Position numbers and translations under genes: made by a program. 64,000 bases of DNA from Aureimonas sp. AU20 (GTDB lineage Bacteria; Pseudomonadota; Alphaproteobacteria; Rhizobiales; Rhizobiaceae), in the NCBI RefSeq assembly GCF_001442755.1, contig NZ_CP006368.1, positions 372,001 through 436,000 on the forward strand, in the 5' to 3' direction. Positions 53,916 to 62,811 of this stretch are shown here, piece after piece (the stretch's first letter is position 1; each line of letters opens with the position of its first letter). Below the pieces are notes generated by a model. That model was given only the letters and a program-made list of their open reading frames with translations, did not search any database and was not told the origin of the DNA.

Positions 53916-55235
53916 TCACCGCTCGCGCAGGGATTCCTCCAGATTTTCGAGAACCGGCGCGATGAGATATTGCAGCACGGTGCGCCCCTTGGTCGGAATG
54001 ATCACCGCCGCCTCCATGCCCGCGACGAGCTTCTCGCGAATGTCGGGGGGAATGCTGTCGCCGTCGATCGCCACTTCGATCGAGTAATAGGCGGGAACCT
54101 GCGGATTGGCGTCGACGATCGCGTCGCGCGAGACGTAGCGCAGCGTTCCGGTCAGCTTTTCGCGCCGATATTTCATCAAGGCGTTGAGATGGATCTCGAC
54201 CGCCATGCCCTCGCGGATGCGGTCGATGTCGGCCGGCAGGACCTTGGCCTTGAGGCTGAGATCGTCGGACTGGGGCACCACGTCGAGCAGCGGTTCGCCC
54301 GGCCGCACCACGCCGCCCACGGTGAAGACGCGCATCTGCTGCACCGTGCCGGTGACGGGCGAGCGGATGTCGGTGCGCGACATCTGATCCAGCGCGATCT
54401 GGCGCTCCTGCCGGAACTGCGCGATCTGCTTGCCCGTCTCGACCAGGGCGTTGGCGGCCTCCTGCCGGTAGTCCTTGCGCAGGGATTCCCGGCGAAGGGC
54501 GATCTCGGCGATCTTGTCCTTGGCCTTCTGAACGTCGTTGCGCGCCTTCTTGATGGAGCCTTCCAGAAGGCCCTTCTGGCGCTCCAGCGCGGTGACGCGG
54601 CTGACGGCGACGAGGCCCTTCTCGAAGAGGTGGCGCAGGCCCGTCAGTTCCTGCACGAGGCTGGCGATTTGGTCGTTGGCGGTCTGCGTGTCGAGCCGGG
54701 CCTGTTCAATCTCGTTGCGGACCTGCTTTTCCTGCACGTCGAGAAGCTCCAGCCCGCCGTTCAGCACCTGACGGCGGCTTTCGAACTCGCGGTGATTGTC
54801 GTCGATCGCGGTGGAGTCGGAGCCGCGCAGAAGCGAGGTCGCTTCCTCGGGAATGACCATGTAGTCCTTGAGGTCGCGCTGCGCGATCTGACGCGCTTCG
54901 GTGGCCAGCGCGTTGGCGAGGCCCTTGGCCGCCGCCGTCGCGGTGGCCTGCGTGCGCGTCAGCTCCAGCCGGATCAAGGTCTGGCCGGCTTCCACCAGAT
55001 CGCCGTCCCGCACGAGGATTTCCGAGACGATGCCGCCCTCGAAATGCTGGACGGTCTTGCGATAGGACTCCACCGAGAAGGCGCCGCTGACGACCACGGC
55101 CGCGTTGATATGGGCAAAGGCGGCCCAGCCGCCGCAGACGCCGACGCCCAGCGCCAGGATGATGTAGCCGGTGCGGATCGCCGCGCGCCAGTCCGTGTTG
55201 GGTTTGGGCGCCCCGAGGGCGAGATCGACGCTCAC
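53916..55235 (-). CDS. Type I secretion periplasmic adaptor, HlyD family
   Basis: A 439-residue membrane-fusion protein. One N-terminal helix (about residues 25-45), a lipoyl-like half motif (VSEILVRDGDLVEAGQTLIR), long coiled-coil hairpins in the middle, then the second lipoyl half (DIRSPVTGTVQQMRVFTVGG), DVVPQSDDLSLKAKV and a C-terminal beta-barrel. This is the PrtE/LipC/HlyD layout linking the ABC protein to TolC. It overlaps the ABC gene by 4 bp. No TolC and no RTX substrate gene are seen nearby. Confidence 0.94.
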   Translation of the reverse strand: MSVDLALGAPKPNTDWRAAIRTGYIILALGVGVCGGWAAFAHINAAVVVSGAFSVESYRKTVQHFEGGIVSEILVRDGDLVEAGQTLIRLELTRTQATATAAAKGLANALATEARQIAQRDLKDYMVIPEEATSLLRGSDSTAIDDNHREFESRRQVLNGGLELLDVQEKQVRNEIEQARLDTQTANDQIASLVQELTGLRHLFEKGLVAVSRVTALERQKGLLEGSIKKARNDVQKAKDKIAEIALRRESLRKDYRQEAANALVETGKQIAQFRQERQIALDQMSRTDIRSPVTGTVQQMRVFTVGGVVRPGEPLLDVVPQSDDLSLKAKVLPADIDRIREGMAVEIHLNALMKYRREKLTGTLRYVSRDAIVDANPQVPAYYSIEVAIDGDSIPPDIREKLVAGMEAAVIIPTKGRTVLQYLIAPVLENLEESLRER

Positions 55236-56962
55236 AGCCGCGCGACCCTCGGCTCGGGCTGCAGCACCAGCGGCGGCGGCGTGCCGCGCAGGCGCGGCAG
55301 GCGGCTGAAGATCTGCTCGCGCCCGCCCATGGCCTGGACCGTGCCTTCGTTCAGAACAAGAAGATCGTCGCAGAAGGCCAGGAGGCTGACGCGGTGCGAG
55401 ACGACGATCACCGCCGCCCCGTCGTCGCGCATCGCCTGCATGGTGCGGCCCAGCACCTGCTCGGCCGGCGCGTCGAGATTGGAATTGGGCTCGTCCAGAA
55501 CGAGAAGGCGCGGCCGCCCGTAGACGGCGCGGGCCAGCGCCACGCGCTGGCGCTGGCCGCCCGACAGCGTGTGCCCGCCGGCGCCCAGCCGCGTGGAATA
55601 GCCATCCGGCAGGCCGCGGATGATGTCGTGAATGCCGGCCAGTTCCACCGCGTCGAGGATCTTCTCGCTGGTGGAGGCGGGGTCGAAGCGGGCGATGTTC
55701 TCCGCGATCGTGCCGGGCAGGAATTCCACGTCCTGCGGGATATAGCCGATATGGCGGCCGAGATCGTCCTCGTTCCAGTGCTGGAGGTCCTGCTCACCGA
55801 ACACGACCGTGCCCCGGCGCACCTTCCAGATGCCGACGAGCATCCGCCCGAGGCAGGACTTGCCCGCCCCGCTCGGACCGACGACGCCGAGGATGCGGCC
55901 GGGATGCAGGGTGAAGGACACGTCGTTGATGATCGGCTTGTCGGTGCTCGGCGGCCCGCCGACGATGCGCGAGACGGTGAGCGGCCCGCTGGGCGGGGGA
56001 AGTTGCACATGCTGGCGCTCGGCGCCCACGGTACGCAGAAGGCTGTCGAGCCGCTTGGCGGCGAGCCAGAAGGACTGGATCGAGCTCCAGTTGTTGATGA
56101 TGTACTGCAGCGGCCCCTGGGCGCGCATCATCATCATTAGAACGACGAACAGGATGCCGATATGGATCTGGTTCGCCAGAAACAGGAAGCCGCCGACCCC
56201 GTAGACGATGATCATCTGGCCGTTCTGCACGATGCGCGGCACGAGGCCGAGGCGCGAGGCGCGAGACTGCGCGGCCGCGCGCCAGCCGACACCCTCGCTG
56301 TGCAGGTCGTACCAGCGGTTGGTGACGGTCGGCAGCATTCCCATGACGCGCACCGTCTCAGCGTTGCGCGACACGGCGAGGCCGAACTCGTTGGCTTCGT
56401 TGTCGAGCCGCTGCGCGGCCTTTAGATGGCCGGCGACGAGATAGTGCGTGGAAACGGAGACGAAGGCCGAGAAGCCGAGAAGGCCGAGCGTCAGAAAGCC
56501 GAACGCCGCGCTCATCGAGAACATGACGATGACGAAGAGCGGCGACCAGAAGGCGTCGATCAGGGCCGAGAGCGATGGGCCGCAGAGGAAGCGCCGCGTG
56601 GTCTGGAGATCGGCCAGCGCCTGCGCGGGCGAACCCGTGCCGAGCCGCCGCTCGCGGTTGAAGGCGTCGAAGCAGATGCGCGTCAGCTTCTGGTCGATCA
56701 CCGTTCCCATGCGCTCCAGCACCTGCGAGCGCACGACTTCGAGCAGCGTGTAGGTGACCGTCACCACCACGGCGAGAAGGATGAGCGTAACGAGGGTGGA
56801 GGCGTTCCGGCTCGAACCCACGCGCTCCATGATGCTCATGGGGATGAAGGACATGCCCATGAACAGGAACGGAAAGAAGAAGCCGAAGGCCAGCAGCACG
56901 AGATAACCGTAGGAGAACTCGCGCAGGATGCCGAGCAGCGGCGAGGTGGAGGCGACGCTCAT
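55232..56962 (-). CDS. Type I secretion ABC transporter, PrtD-like
   Basis: A 576-residue exporter: N-terminal six-helix membrane domain (about 15-310) and a C-terminal ATPase with GVVGPSGAGKSCLGRML (Walker A), IGYIPQDVEFLPGTIAENIA (Q-loop), [17 protein letters not shown] (signature) and LLVLDEPNSNLD (Walker B). There is no peptidase-like N-terminal extension, which fits the PrtD/LipB subgroup exporting proteases, lipases and S-layer proteins. It lies 251 bp after the glycan locus on the same strand. Confidence 0.94.
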   Translation of the reverse strand: MSVASTSPLLGILREFSYGYLVLLAFGFFFPFLFMGMSFIPMSIMERVGSSRNASTLVTLILLAVVVTVTYTLLEVVRSQVLERMGTVIDQKLTRICFDAFNRERRLGTGSPAQALADLQTTRRFLCGPSLSALIDAFWSPLFVIVMFSMSAAFGFLTLGLLGFSAFVSVSTHYLVAGHLKAAQRLDNEANEFGLAVSRNAETVRVMGMLPTVTNRWYDLHSEGVGWRAAAQSRASRLGLVPRIVQNGQMIIVYGVGGFLFLANQIHIGILFVVLMMMMRAQGPLQYIINNWSSIQSFWLAAKRLDSLLRTVGAERQHVQLPPPSGPLTVSRIVGGPPSTDKPIINDVSFTLHPGRILGVVGPSGAGKSCLGRMLVGIWKVRRGTVVFGEQDLQHWNEDDLGRHIGYIPQDVEFLPGTIAENIARFDPASTSEKILDAVELAGIHDIIRGLPDGYSTRLGAGGHTLSGGQRQRVALARAVYGRPRLLVLDEPNSNLDAPAEQVLGRTMQAMRDDGAAVIVVSHRVSLLAFCDDLLVLNEGTVQAMGGREQIFSRLPRLRGTPPPLVLQPEPRVARL

Positions 56963-57213
56963 GGCGCGACGCTCATGGCCGGTGCATCCGGGCGGGGGCG
57001 GCGGGCGTGCGGACAGGACTGGGCGTCAAGCTCCGACCCTTTCCCGCCTTGCTGCCGCCGGGTGCGCATGGACCGGCTCCCCCTCCTGTCGCGGCCCGTT
57101 CGCCGCGAAATTCCTGTCGCCTTTTCCGAACGGAAGAAGGTCTAGCTTACCATCGCAGAAGAGTCTGAAAGGCAGCTTAAGCGCCCCGTCGCTCCCGCGA
57201 GGCGTGGGCGTCC

Positions 57214-58347
57214 TCACATGCGCGAGGGAACGCCGTTCTTTTCGATGAAGGCCTTCATCCGGTCGTAGCGCTCGGAAAAGAGCGATTGGAACCGGTCGAA
57301 GCGCCAGGGAGCGAAGGCGTCCTTCAACGTCTGTCGCTCGAACTCCTCGGGCGTATAGATCGGCAGGTCGAACGTCTCCGCCAGCTCGCGCGAGCGCGTG
57401 TCGTAGGAGAACAGGACGCCCGGCACGCCGACCGCGACCGCCGGTAGAACGGCGTGGACGCGGTAGCCGAGCGCGGCGTCGAACTGCGTGGCGTAGAGGT
57501 CGTAGTCGTCCGGCGCGCCGACGTAATAGAGGCGGCGCTCGTAGAGATCGCGCAGCACCCGGCCCGTGGTCTCGTCGAACCAGCCTTCCGCCACGAGCTT
57601 GGCGGTCGCCGCCTCCATGTGCTTGGGCACCTTGAAGAAGAAGGCCTTCTCCTCCGGCTCGCCATGGCAGGAAAGGAAGAGGTCGGAGGCCAGCGCCAGC
57701 TTGGCGATCATGCGCTTCTGCGTCGCCTGGAAGGCGGCGGGATCGACCGCGTAGGTCGAGCCGACCTCGCGCCGCAGGCTGAAGGTGACGCGCTTGGGCC
57801 CGTCGCTCGCATGTTTGAGCGCCATGGTTCGGTCGAGGCCACGGAAGATCGACGGGCAGCCGACGATTTCCAGATTGTGGATGCCGTTGCGATGCAGCGT
57901 CTCGGCGCTGTAGGCGCCGCGAACGCCGATCGACGGCGTGCGATCGGCGATCGCCTGCCAGACGCGCCGCCCCTCGGTCGGCAGGATGATCGGGCGCTCC
58001 CGCTCCGCCTGCGCGCCGACGCCGATGCACAGAACCGGCAGGTTCAGCGCCTCGATCCAGGCGAGGAAGTGGCCCCAGTCCATATCCTCGTGGATATAGT
58101 TGGAGCCGCGCAGGAGGATGAAGTCGCAATTGGTCTTCAGCCGGTGCAACTCGGCATCGGTGACCGGCTCGTCGATATTGAGGAGATGGCCCTCGCTATA
58201 GTCCACCACCCGCAAGGTCGAATCGTAGACGCAAATATCGCCGGTGTTGTAATATTTCTCCAACGTGTCCTGAAAAGGAACGTCGAACCAGACAGCCTTG
58301 TGGTTGTTCAACCTGCGTCCGGAATACTTCACAAGGGCTGCGCGCAT
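57214..58347 (-). CDS. Polysaccharide pyruvyl transferase family protein
   Basis: A 377-residue protein of the PS_pyruv_trans family, whose members add pyruvate ketals to sugars using PEP. Conserved features include NTGDICVYDSTLR, CDFILLRGSNYIHEDMDWGH, LPVLCIGVGAQAERERP, IGVRGAYSAETLHRNGI and the late GYRVHAVLPAVAVGVPGVLF, where the RVHA/H motif is typical. Start ATG 58347 has AAGGTG upstream. It is the last gene of the right-hand glycan locus. Some relatives carry other functions, so the donor is not certain. Confidence 0.87.
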   Translation of the reverse strand: MRAALVKYSGRRLNNHKAVWFDVPFQDTLEKYYNTGDICVYDSTLRVVDYSEGHLLNIDEPVTDAELHRLKTNCDFILLRGSNYIHEDMDWGHFLAWIEALNLPVLCIGVGAQAERERPIILPTEGRRVWQAIADRTPSIGVRGAYSAETLHRNGIHNLEIVGCPSIFRGLDRTMALKHASDGPKRVTFSLRREVGSTYAVDPAAFQATQKRMIAKLALASDLFLSCHGEPEEKAFFFKVPKHMEAATAKLVAEGWFDETTGRVLRDLYERRLYYVGAPDDYDLYATQFDAALGYRVHAVLPAVAVGVPGVLFSYDTRSRELAETFDLPIYTPEEFERQTLKDAFAPWRFDRFQSLFSERYDRMKAFIEKNGVPSRM

Positions 58348-58427
58348 GTCGTTCACCTTGGGACGCCGGTCCCGTCAAGAATTCGATCGATGATGCCGAA
58401 GAGAGATTAAGTTTTTATCGAACCCGC

Positions 58428-59699
58428 TCAGCCGAGCGGCCAGACGCCGGGTTGAGGACGATCTGTCGCGCCGCCGGTGGGCCGGGGCGAGGCGCCCGTC
58501 ACCAGCCGTTCCATCCGGGGCAGGCTGACGCGCCGGAGATCGAAGCGGCGGCGGATCGTCTCGCGCGCCCGGCGGCCCATTTCGGCATGGCGCTCGGGCG
58601 CGCGCAGCACCCGCAGCAGCGCCTCGGCCAGCGCGTCTGGCGAATGGAACGGTACGAGAATTCCGTTCTGCCCGTCGATCACCTCGCGCACGGGCGGCGT
58701 GTCTGAGGCGACCAGGACGCAGCCCGTCGCCATGGCCTCCAGGCAAGACCAGGACAGCACGAACGGATAGGTGAGATAGGCGTGGACGCGCGACACGCGC
58801 AGAACGTCGAGATAGTCCTCGTAGGGCAGATGGCCGAGGAAGTGGACGCGCTTGAGATCGAGGCCGCCGGACACCTCGTCCAGGAAGATCTGGTGCCAGG
58901 TCTTTCCCGAAGGCGCGCGCTGGCCGTAGGACACGCCGAATCCGCCGACGATCACCACCCGCGCCTTGGGCCGTTCCGCGAGAACGCGCGGCAGGGCGCG
59001 CATGAAGACGTGATAGCCGCGCAGGGGCTCCAGATTGCGGTTCACGAAGGTGATGACCTCGTCGTCCCGCGACAGGAGCGTGCCGTCCTCCAGCCGGCAG
59101 CGCGCCTCCGGCCGGGGGCGCACATGGTCTGTGTCGATGCCCTCGTGTGCTACGGCGATGGAGGAGCCGAGCGCGGGCGGAAAGGTCGAACGCTGCCATT
59201 CGGTCGGCGTGATGGCGAGATCGGCCTCGGCTAGCGCCAGGAGAGTCATGGCGTTGCGCGCGCGCAGCGACACCGCACCGTCGAGGCCGAGGGCGGGAAA
59301 TTCGGGGTCGAAGTTCACGTCGGACTGTTCGGTCCGGTAGAAATATTCGCAATAGACCACGAGGCGCGCGCCCGGAAACACCGCGCGCAGCGGCAGCGCC
59401 TCGCCCCAGCCGCTGTGGACCACCACGAGATCGGGCGAAAAGCCTTCCGACATCAGCATGGCCGCGACATAGAGAACCTGCTCGGCGCGGCGCGTTTCGA
59501 GATCGAAACGGCGCGCGAAGGGATGGGTCGCGCCGACATCGGCCATCTGCAGGGAGTAGCGATGCAGCGTCACGCCGCGCACCGGCCGCGCGCCGTCGGC
59601 GCCGATCGCCCGCACTTCGTTGGCGGGGTCGGCGGCCAGATGTTCGGCGAGGTGGCGGAACTGGGCCGGGAAGTTGTTGTGGACGAAGAGGATCTTCAT
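58428..59699 (-). CDS. Glycosyltransferase family 4
   Basis: A 423-residue GT-B enzyme. The N-domain begins MKILFVHNNFPAQFRHLAEH, a pattern of the glyco_trans_4_3 group. The donor domain contains VITFVNRNLEPLRGYHVFMR, VHFLGHLPYEDYLDVLRVSR and LSWSCLEAMATGCVLVASDT. It overlaps the methyltransferase by 4 bp, so it is part of the same operon. The sugar transferred is unknown. Confidence 0.92.
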   Translation of the reverse strand: MKILFVHNNFPAQFRHLAEHLAADPANEVRAIGADGARPVRGVTLHRYSLQMADVGATHPFARRFDLETRRAEQVLYVAAMLMSEGFSPDLVVVHSGWGEALPLRAVFPGARLVVYCEYFYRTEQSDVNFDPEFPALGLDGAVSLRARNAMTLLALAEADLAITPTEWQRSTFPPALGSSIAVAHEGIDTDHVRPRPEARCRLEDGTLLSRDDEVITFVNRNLEPLRGYHVFMRALPRVLAERPKARVVIVGGFGVSYGQRAPSGKTWHQIFLDEVSGGLDLKRVHFLGHLPYEDYLDVLRVSRVHAYLTYPFVLSWSCLEAMATGCVLVASDTPPVREVIDGQNGILVPFHSPDALAEALLRVLRAPERHAEMGRRARETIRRRFDLRRVSLPRMERLVTGASPRPTGGATDRPQPGVWPLG

Positions 59700-60382
59700 G
59701 AAGCGGCGGCGCGCGCGTCGCCGCTGCTTCCGCCCTCGCCCTCGCCCTCGCCTTCCGGGCCGAGCAGTTCAACTTGCTCGGTACGGCCGAAATCGCCGCG
59801 CAGCTGATCCAGCCGGCAGCCGGGCTTGAGGCACAGCGCCCAGAGGGCGAACCGGCCACGCGACAGGCGCACCTCGGCAAAGCCGCTTTCCAGCACCAGC
59901 CGCGCGAGGCGCGACAGGGTGAAACCGGTGCGATGGGTCATGAAGCCGAAGCCCGCCTCGATCGAGGGCCCGTGCCCCCAGAGCATGTCGAGCGGCGTCA
60001 CCGGGCCGGCCGCCGAGGGATAGGCCACTTCGTCGATCCCATGCTCGACGATGAAGCGCGCGATTTCCTCGACATCGGGACAGGTGATCAGCGCGAAGCC
60101 ACGGGGGGCGAGGACGCGGGCGAACTCGCTCAAGGCGAGCGGCACCTCGTGCGAGGGAAGATGCTCCAGATTGTGCGAGGACCAGAGCGCGTCGAAGCTG
60201 GCATCGCCCACGGCATGGCGCATGTCCACCATGCTGGCCAGAATGTCGGGCTGCACCTTGGGCTCCACATCGAGCCGCACCTCGCGCCAATGCGGCCCGC
60301 GAAAGGCGGGGTGCAGCTTGCCGGGATGGGCCGGGCCGCTGCCGACATTGAGGACATGGCGGCGGATCAGAGCGGAGCTCAT
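59696..60382 (-). CDS. SAM-dependent methyltransferase
   Basis: A 228-residue class I methyltransferase. HVLNVGSGPAHPGKLHPAF (about residues 9-27) is a variant motif I, VRLDVEPKVQPDILASMVD carries the acidic motif II, and FDALWSSHNLEHLPSHE and RVLAPRGFALITCPD are motifs IV and V. The C-terminus ends with a Gly-Glu repeat (GEGEGEGG) encoded by a hexanucleotide tandem repeat. Overlaps neighbours on both sides by 4 bp. It probably methylates a glycan residue or lipid carrier of this locus. Confidence 0.88.
   Translation of the reverse strand: MSSALIRRHVLNVGSGPAHPGKLHPAFRGPHWREVRLDVEPKVQPDILASMVDMRHAVGDASFDALWSSHNLEHLPSHEVPLALSEFARVLAPRGFALITCPDVEEIARFIVEHGIDEVAYPSAAGPVTPLDMLWGHGPSIEAGFGFMTHRTGFTLSRLARLVLESGFAEVRLSRGRFALWALCLKPGCRLDQLRGDFGRTEQVELLGPEGEGEGEGGSSGDARAAAS
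59732..59752. repeat. Hexanucleotide tandem repeat (GCCCTC)3
   Basis: Three consecutive GCCCTC units plus a partial fourth, encoding the Gly-Glu tail of the methyltransferase. Unit length is a multiple of three, so slippage would change tail length but not frame. Confidence 0.8.
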
Positions 60383-61251
60383 GCCGCCGCTTCCTGTTCG
60401 AGCTCAGGGGCAAGTGGAGCAAACTCGGCGCCGAGCACGACGTCGCCGAGATCGAACAGGTCGCTTCCGTCGAGCGCGAAGTCCATCTCCTCCAGGCTCG
60501 CGAGCATGAAGTCGGCGGGATCGCTGGCGATGGCCACGGCCTTGGGCGGCGGCGCGCCGAGCGCGCGCGGCTCGGGCTTGGGAAGGCGCTCGGGCCGCAG
60601 GTGGCGGCGCGAGAACAGCATGGCGCCGGCGAGATCCAGCGGCAGGAAAGACTGGCGCGCGAGGCTCGCCACCACCGGGTTGCCCAGCGCGGCGAAGGCG
60701 CTGGCATCCACCGTCCAGTCGCCCCGGCTTGCACCGGCATCGTCCACGATCGGCACCAGCACGCCGGCGATGCGCAGGAGCTCCAGCGCCTGCGACAGGC
60801 GGGCGCGGCCCGAGCGCGTCATGTGCAGCGTGTTGCGGATCGCCATCATTTCCGGCCCGAGCTGGCCGGTGGCGAGATCGACCGAGATCGGCGCGCCCTG
60901 CGCCCCGAGCAGACCTGCGCCGGGCACGAGCACATCGATCTCGTCGATCGGCCGTTGCGCCTCGCGCTCCGCCAGCACGAAAGGATAGGTGCGAAGGGCG
61001 ATCGGCAGGTAGCCGAGGCGCCAGGCGCCGTCCGGCTCCATCGCTGGCCGAACGAGATCGGCCTCCGCGACCAGCGCACCCAGCACCGGCTCGCCGCCTT
61101 CGATGCGCACGACCAGCGGCAGGTGATGGGCGGTCAGGAGATATTCTGTGTCGTTGACCGCGACGAAGCCGGCCTCCAGCGCGAAGCGAAAGGCGCGCGG
61201 CGCGCTATAGCGCTGGCTCGCGAAGGCAAGAAGCGGAACCGCGCCCGTCAT
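60379..61251 (-). CDS. SapC-family-like protein (second copy)
   Basis: A 290-residue protein. The SapC core is recognisable: VAVNDTEYLLTAHHLPLVVR, GGEPVLGALVAE and WRLGYLPIALRTYPFVLAER (about residues 30-96). The last 110 residues are an added Asp/Glu/Pro-rich region (MLASLEEMDFALDGSDLFDL). There is no signal peptide or membrane helix. Overlaps the methyltransferase and the next SapC-like gene by 4 bp each. Role unknown; position in a glycan locus next to a type I exporter is suggestive. Confidence 0.75.
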   Translation of the reverse strand: MTGAVPLLAFASQRYSAPRAFRFALEAGFVAVNDTEYLLTAHHLPLVVRIEGGEPVLGALVAEADLVRPAMEPDGAWRLGYLPIALRTYPFVLAEREAQRPIDEIDVLVPGAGLLGAQGAPISVDLATGQLGPEMMAIRNTLHMTRSGRARLSQALELLRIAGVLVPIVDDAGASRGDWTVDASAFAALGNPVVASLARQSFLPLDLAGAMLFSRRHLRPERLPKPEPRALGAPPPKAVAIASDPADFMLASLEEMDFALDGSDLFDLGDVVLGAEFAPLAPELEQEAAA

Positions 61252-61976
61252 GCCGCCGCGCTCCGCGCCGAGGCCGCGCGCGCCTGCGCCAGAAGCGCGC
61301 CGGCGCGAAACAGGGACAGGCGGTGAAGCCCGAGCAGCCGGGCGGCCACCACGCCGAACTCCTCCATCACCGGCGCCAGGGCCGGCGTGTCGAAAACGCG
61401 CGGTGCGACCACGAGAAGATCGGTGATCTCGCAGCGGCGCCCGCCGCCGAGATCGAAGGCCAGCGTCCAGGGCTCGAGGAAGCCGCGCACCGCCAGCGAG
61501 AGCGAAAGGGCGCGCGTGCGCGCGAGATCGCGCTCGAAGATTTCCAGCGCGCGAAGGCGCAGTTCCGCGCCGCGCGAGAGCTTGCCCTCGGACGTGGCGA
61601 TCGGCGCGCCGGCGTCCGTCACCTCGTCGGCGCAGGCCGTGTCCAGCATCAGCCGCCGACCCGGCCGCCCGGCCTCCGCCGGGTCGGCGGGCAGGGTCAG
61701 CGGATAGGCCTGGAATATGAGCGGCAGCAGCGCCAGCGCGCGCTCGGTGCCCGGCGGGAAGCCGGTTCCATCCTCCATCAGCGTGCGCAGGACGACCAGT
61801 TCCGGGCCGCTCTCGCGCGCCTGCCAGATCAGCGGAAAGGTCGCGGCCAGCCGCTCGGCCTCCGCCGCCACGACCGGCACGACGCGCGACTGGCGCGGCA
61901 GCGGATAGGCGAAGGGCGAGAAGATGCGCGAGGCCATCAGCTCGGGCGACAGGGGGCGGGGCGCCTCGGCCAACAT
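61248..61976 (-). CDS. Divergent SapC-like protein (third copy)
   Basis: A 242-residue protein with the same order of motifs as SapC but weaker: FPLIWQARESGPELVVLRTL and ALALLPLIFQAYPLTLP (about residues 44-98), then a helical C-terminal half. The best start is ATG 61976; the long upstream frame is a shadow. It overlaps the second SapC-like gene by 4 bp, so the two may have arisen by tandem duplication and form a heteromer. Family assignment rests on motif likeness only. Confidence 0.6.
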   Translation of the reverse strand: MLAEAPRPLSPELMASRIFSPFAYPLPRQSRVVPVVAAEAERLAATFPLIWQARESGPELVVLRTLMEDGTGFPPGTERALALLPLIFQAYPLTLPADPAEAGRPGRRLMLDTACADEVTDAGAPIATSEGKLSRGAELRLRALEIFERDLARTRALSLSLAVRGFLEPWTLAFDLGGGRRCEITDLLVVAPRVFDTPALAPVMEEFGVVAARLLGLHRLSLFRAGALLAQARAASARSAAA

Positions 61977-61980
61977 GGCG

Positions 61981-62811
61981 CTAGACCTCCGGCCGGCAGG
62001 GCACGAAGGCGGTGAAGCGCTCGGCGCCGCCTCCGCGCGGCAGGCTGGGCGCGGTGTCGAGGTTGAGAAGCAGAAGCTCGCGATCGCCGAACCCATGCTC
62101 GATCGGGTTCGAGGCGGCCGGCGCGCCGGCATGCTGCGCGCCCTCCTCCACCGCCACGGTGCCGCGCCGCTCCGACCAGAGGCCGACCACGGGCGGCACG
62201 GCGGGAAAGGCCTCGCGCAGCTCGTCCCGCATGGCGGCGAAGCTATCGGCCCCGAGATCCTCGCGGATTTCGAGCGCCATGGGCTGGAGCAGATGGACCT
62301 CCAGGACCCCGGCCGCGACTATCGCCACCTCGTCGCAGCGCCGGCGCGGCTCCAGATGCGAGAGCGCGGGCGGCAGAAGCTGCGTGTGCGCGCCGATGAG
62401 GCCGAGGAGACGCAGCGCGTCGTATTGCGTCTGGTCTATCCACCCGCGCGACAGCATCCAGGACAGGGATTCCGGCTCGCGCCCCTGGCGGCGCCGGTCC
62501 GCCCCTTGCGCATCGCGCAACGCGAGGCAGGAGCGGCGCTGCTTGAGGAGAAAGGCGCTGCCTTCGAGGCGGATGTCGAGAAGACGCGTGTCGTGCCAGG
62601 GCTCCAGCGCCACGGGAATGCGAAAGCCGACAAACCCGTCGCCGACGCCGGCATCGGCCAGATCCTGCCGGAACAGCTCCACGATGCCGCCACCGACGCA
62701 GGTCTCGTCCACGAAGGCGAGGACGCGTGCCCCGCGCAGGGGCCATTGCGGACTGCTGACCCAGCCTTCCACGCGCGAGCGCGAGACGAAGTCGATATGC
62801 CCCTGGATCAT
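61981..62811 (-). CDS. Unknown protein with a small beta-rich N-terminal module
   Basis: A 276-residue protein. The first 75 residues (IDFVSRSRVEGWVSSPQWPL, VLAFVDETCVGGGIVELFRQ, DLADAGVGDGFVGFRIPVAL) match a module I remember from the ends of large bacterial glycosyltransferases and other surface-glycan proteins. The rest, with VGLWSERRGTVAVEEGAQHA and HGFGDRELLLLNLDTAPSLP, I do not recognise. ATGA overlap with the upstream glycosyltransferase and a 4-bp gap to the SapC-like gene place it in the operon. Possibly a carbohydrate-binding or modifying protein. Confidence 0.7.
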   Translation of the reverse strand: MIQGHIDFVSRSRVEGWVSSPQWPLRGARVLAFVDETCVGGGIVELFRQDLADAGVGDGFVGFRIPVALEPWHDTRLLDIRLEGSAFLLKQRRSCLALRDAQGADRRRQGREPESLSWMLSRGWIDQTQYDALRLLGLIGAHTQLLPPALSHLEPRRRCDEVAIVAAGVLEVHLLQPMALEIREDLGADSFAAMRDELREAFPAVPPVVGLWSERRGTVAVEEGAQHAGAPAASNPIEHGFGDRELLLLNLDTAPSLPRGGGAERFTAFVPCRPEV

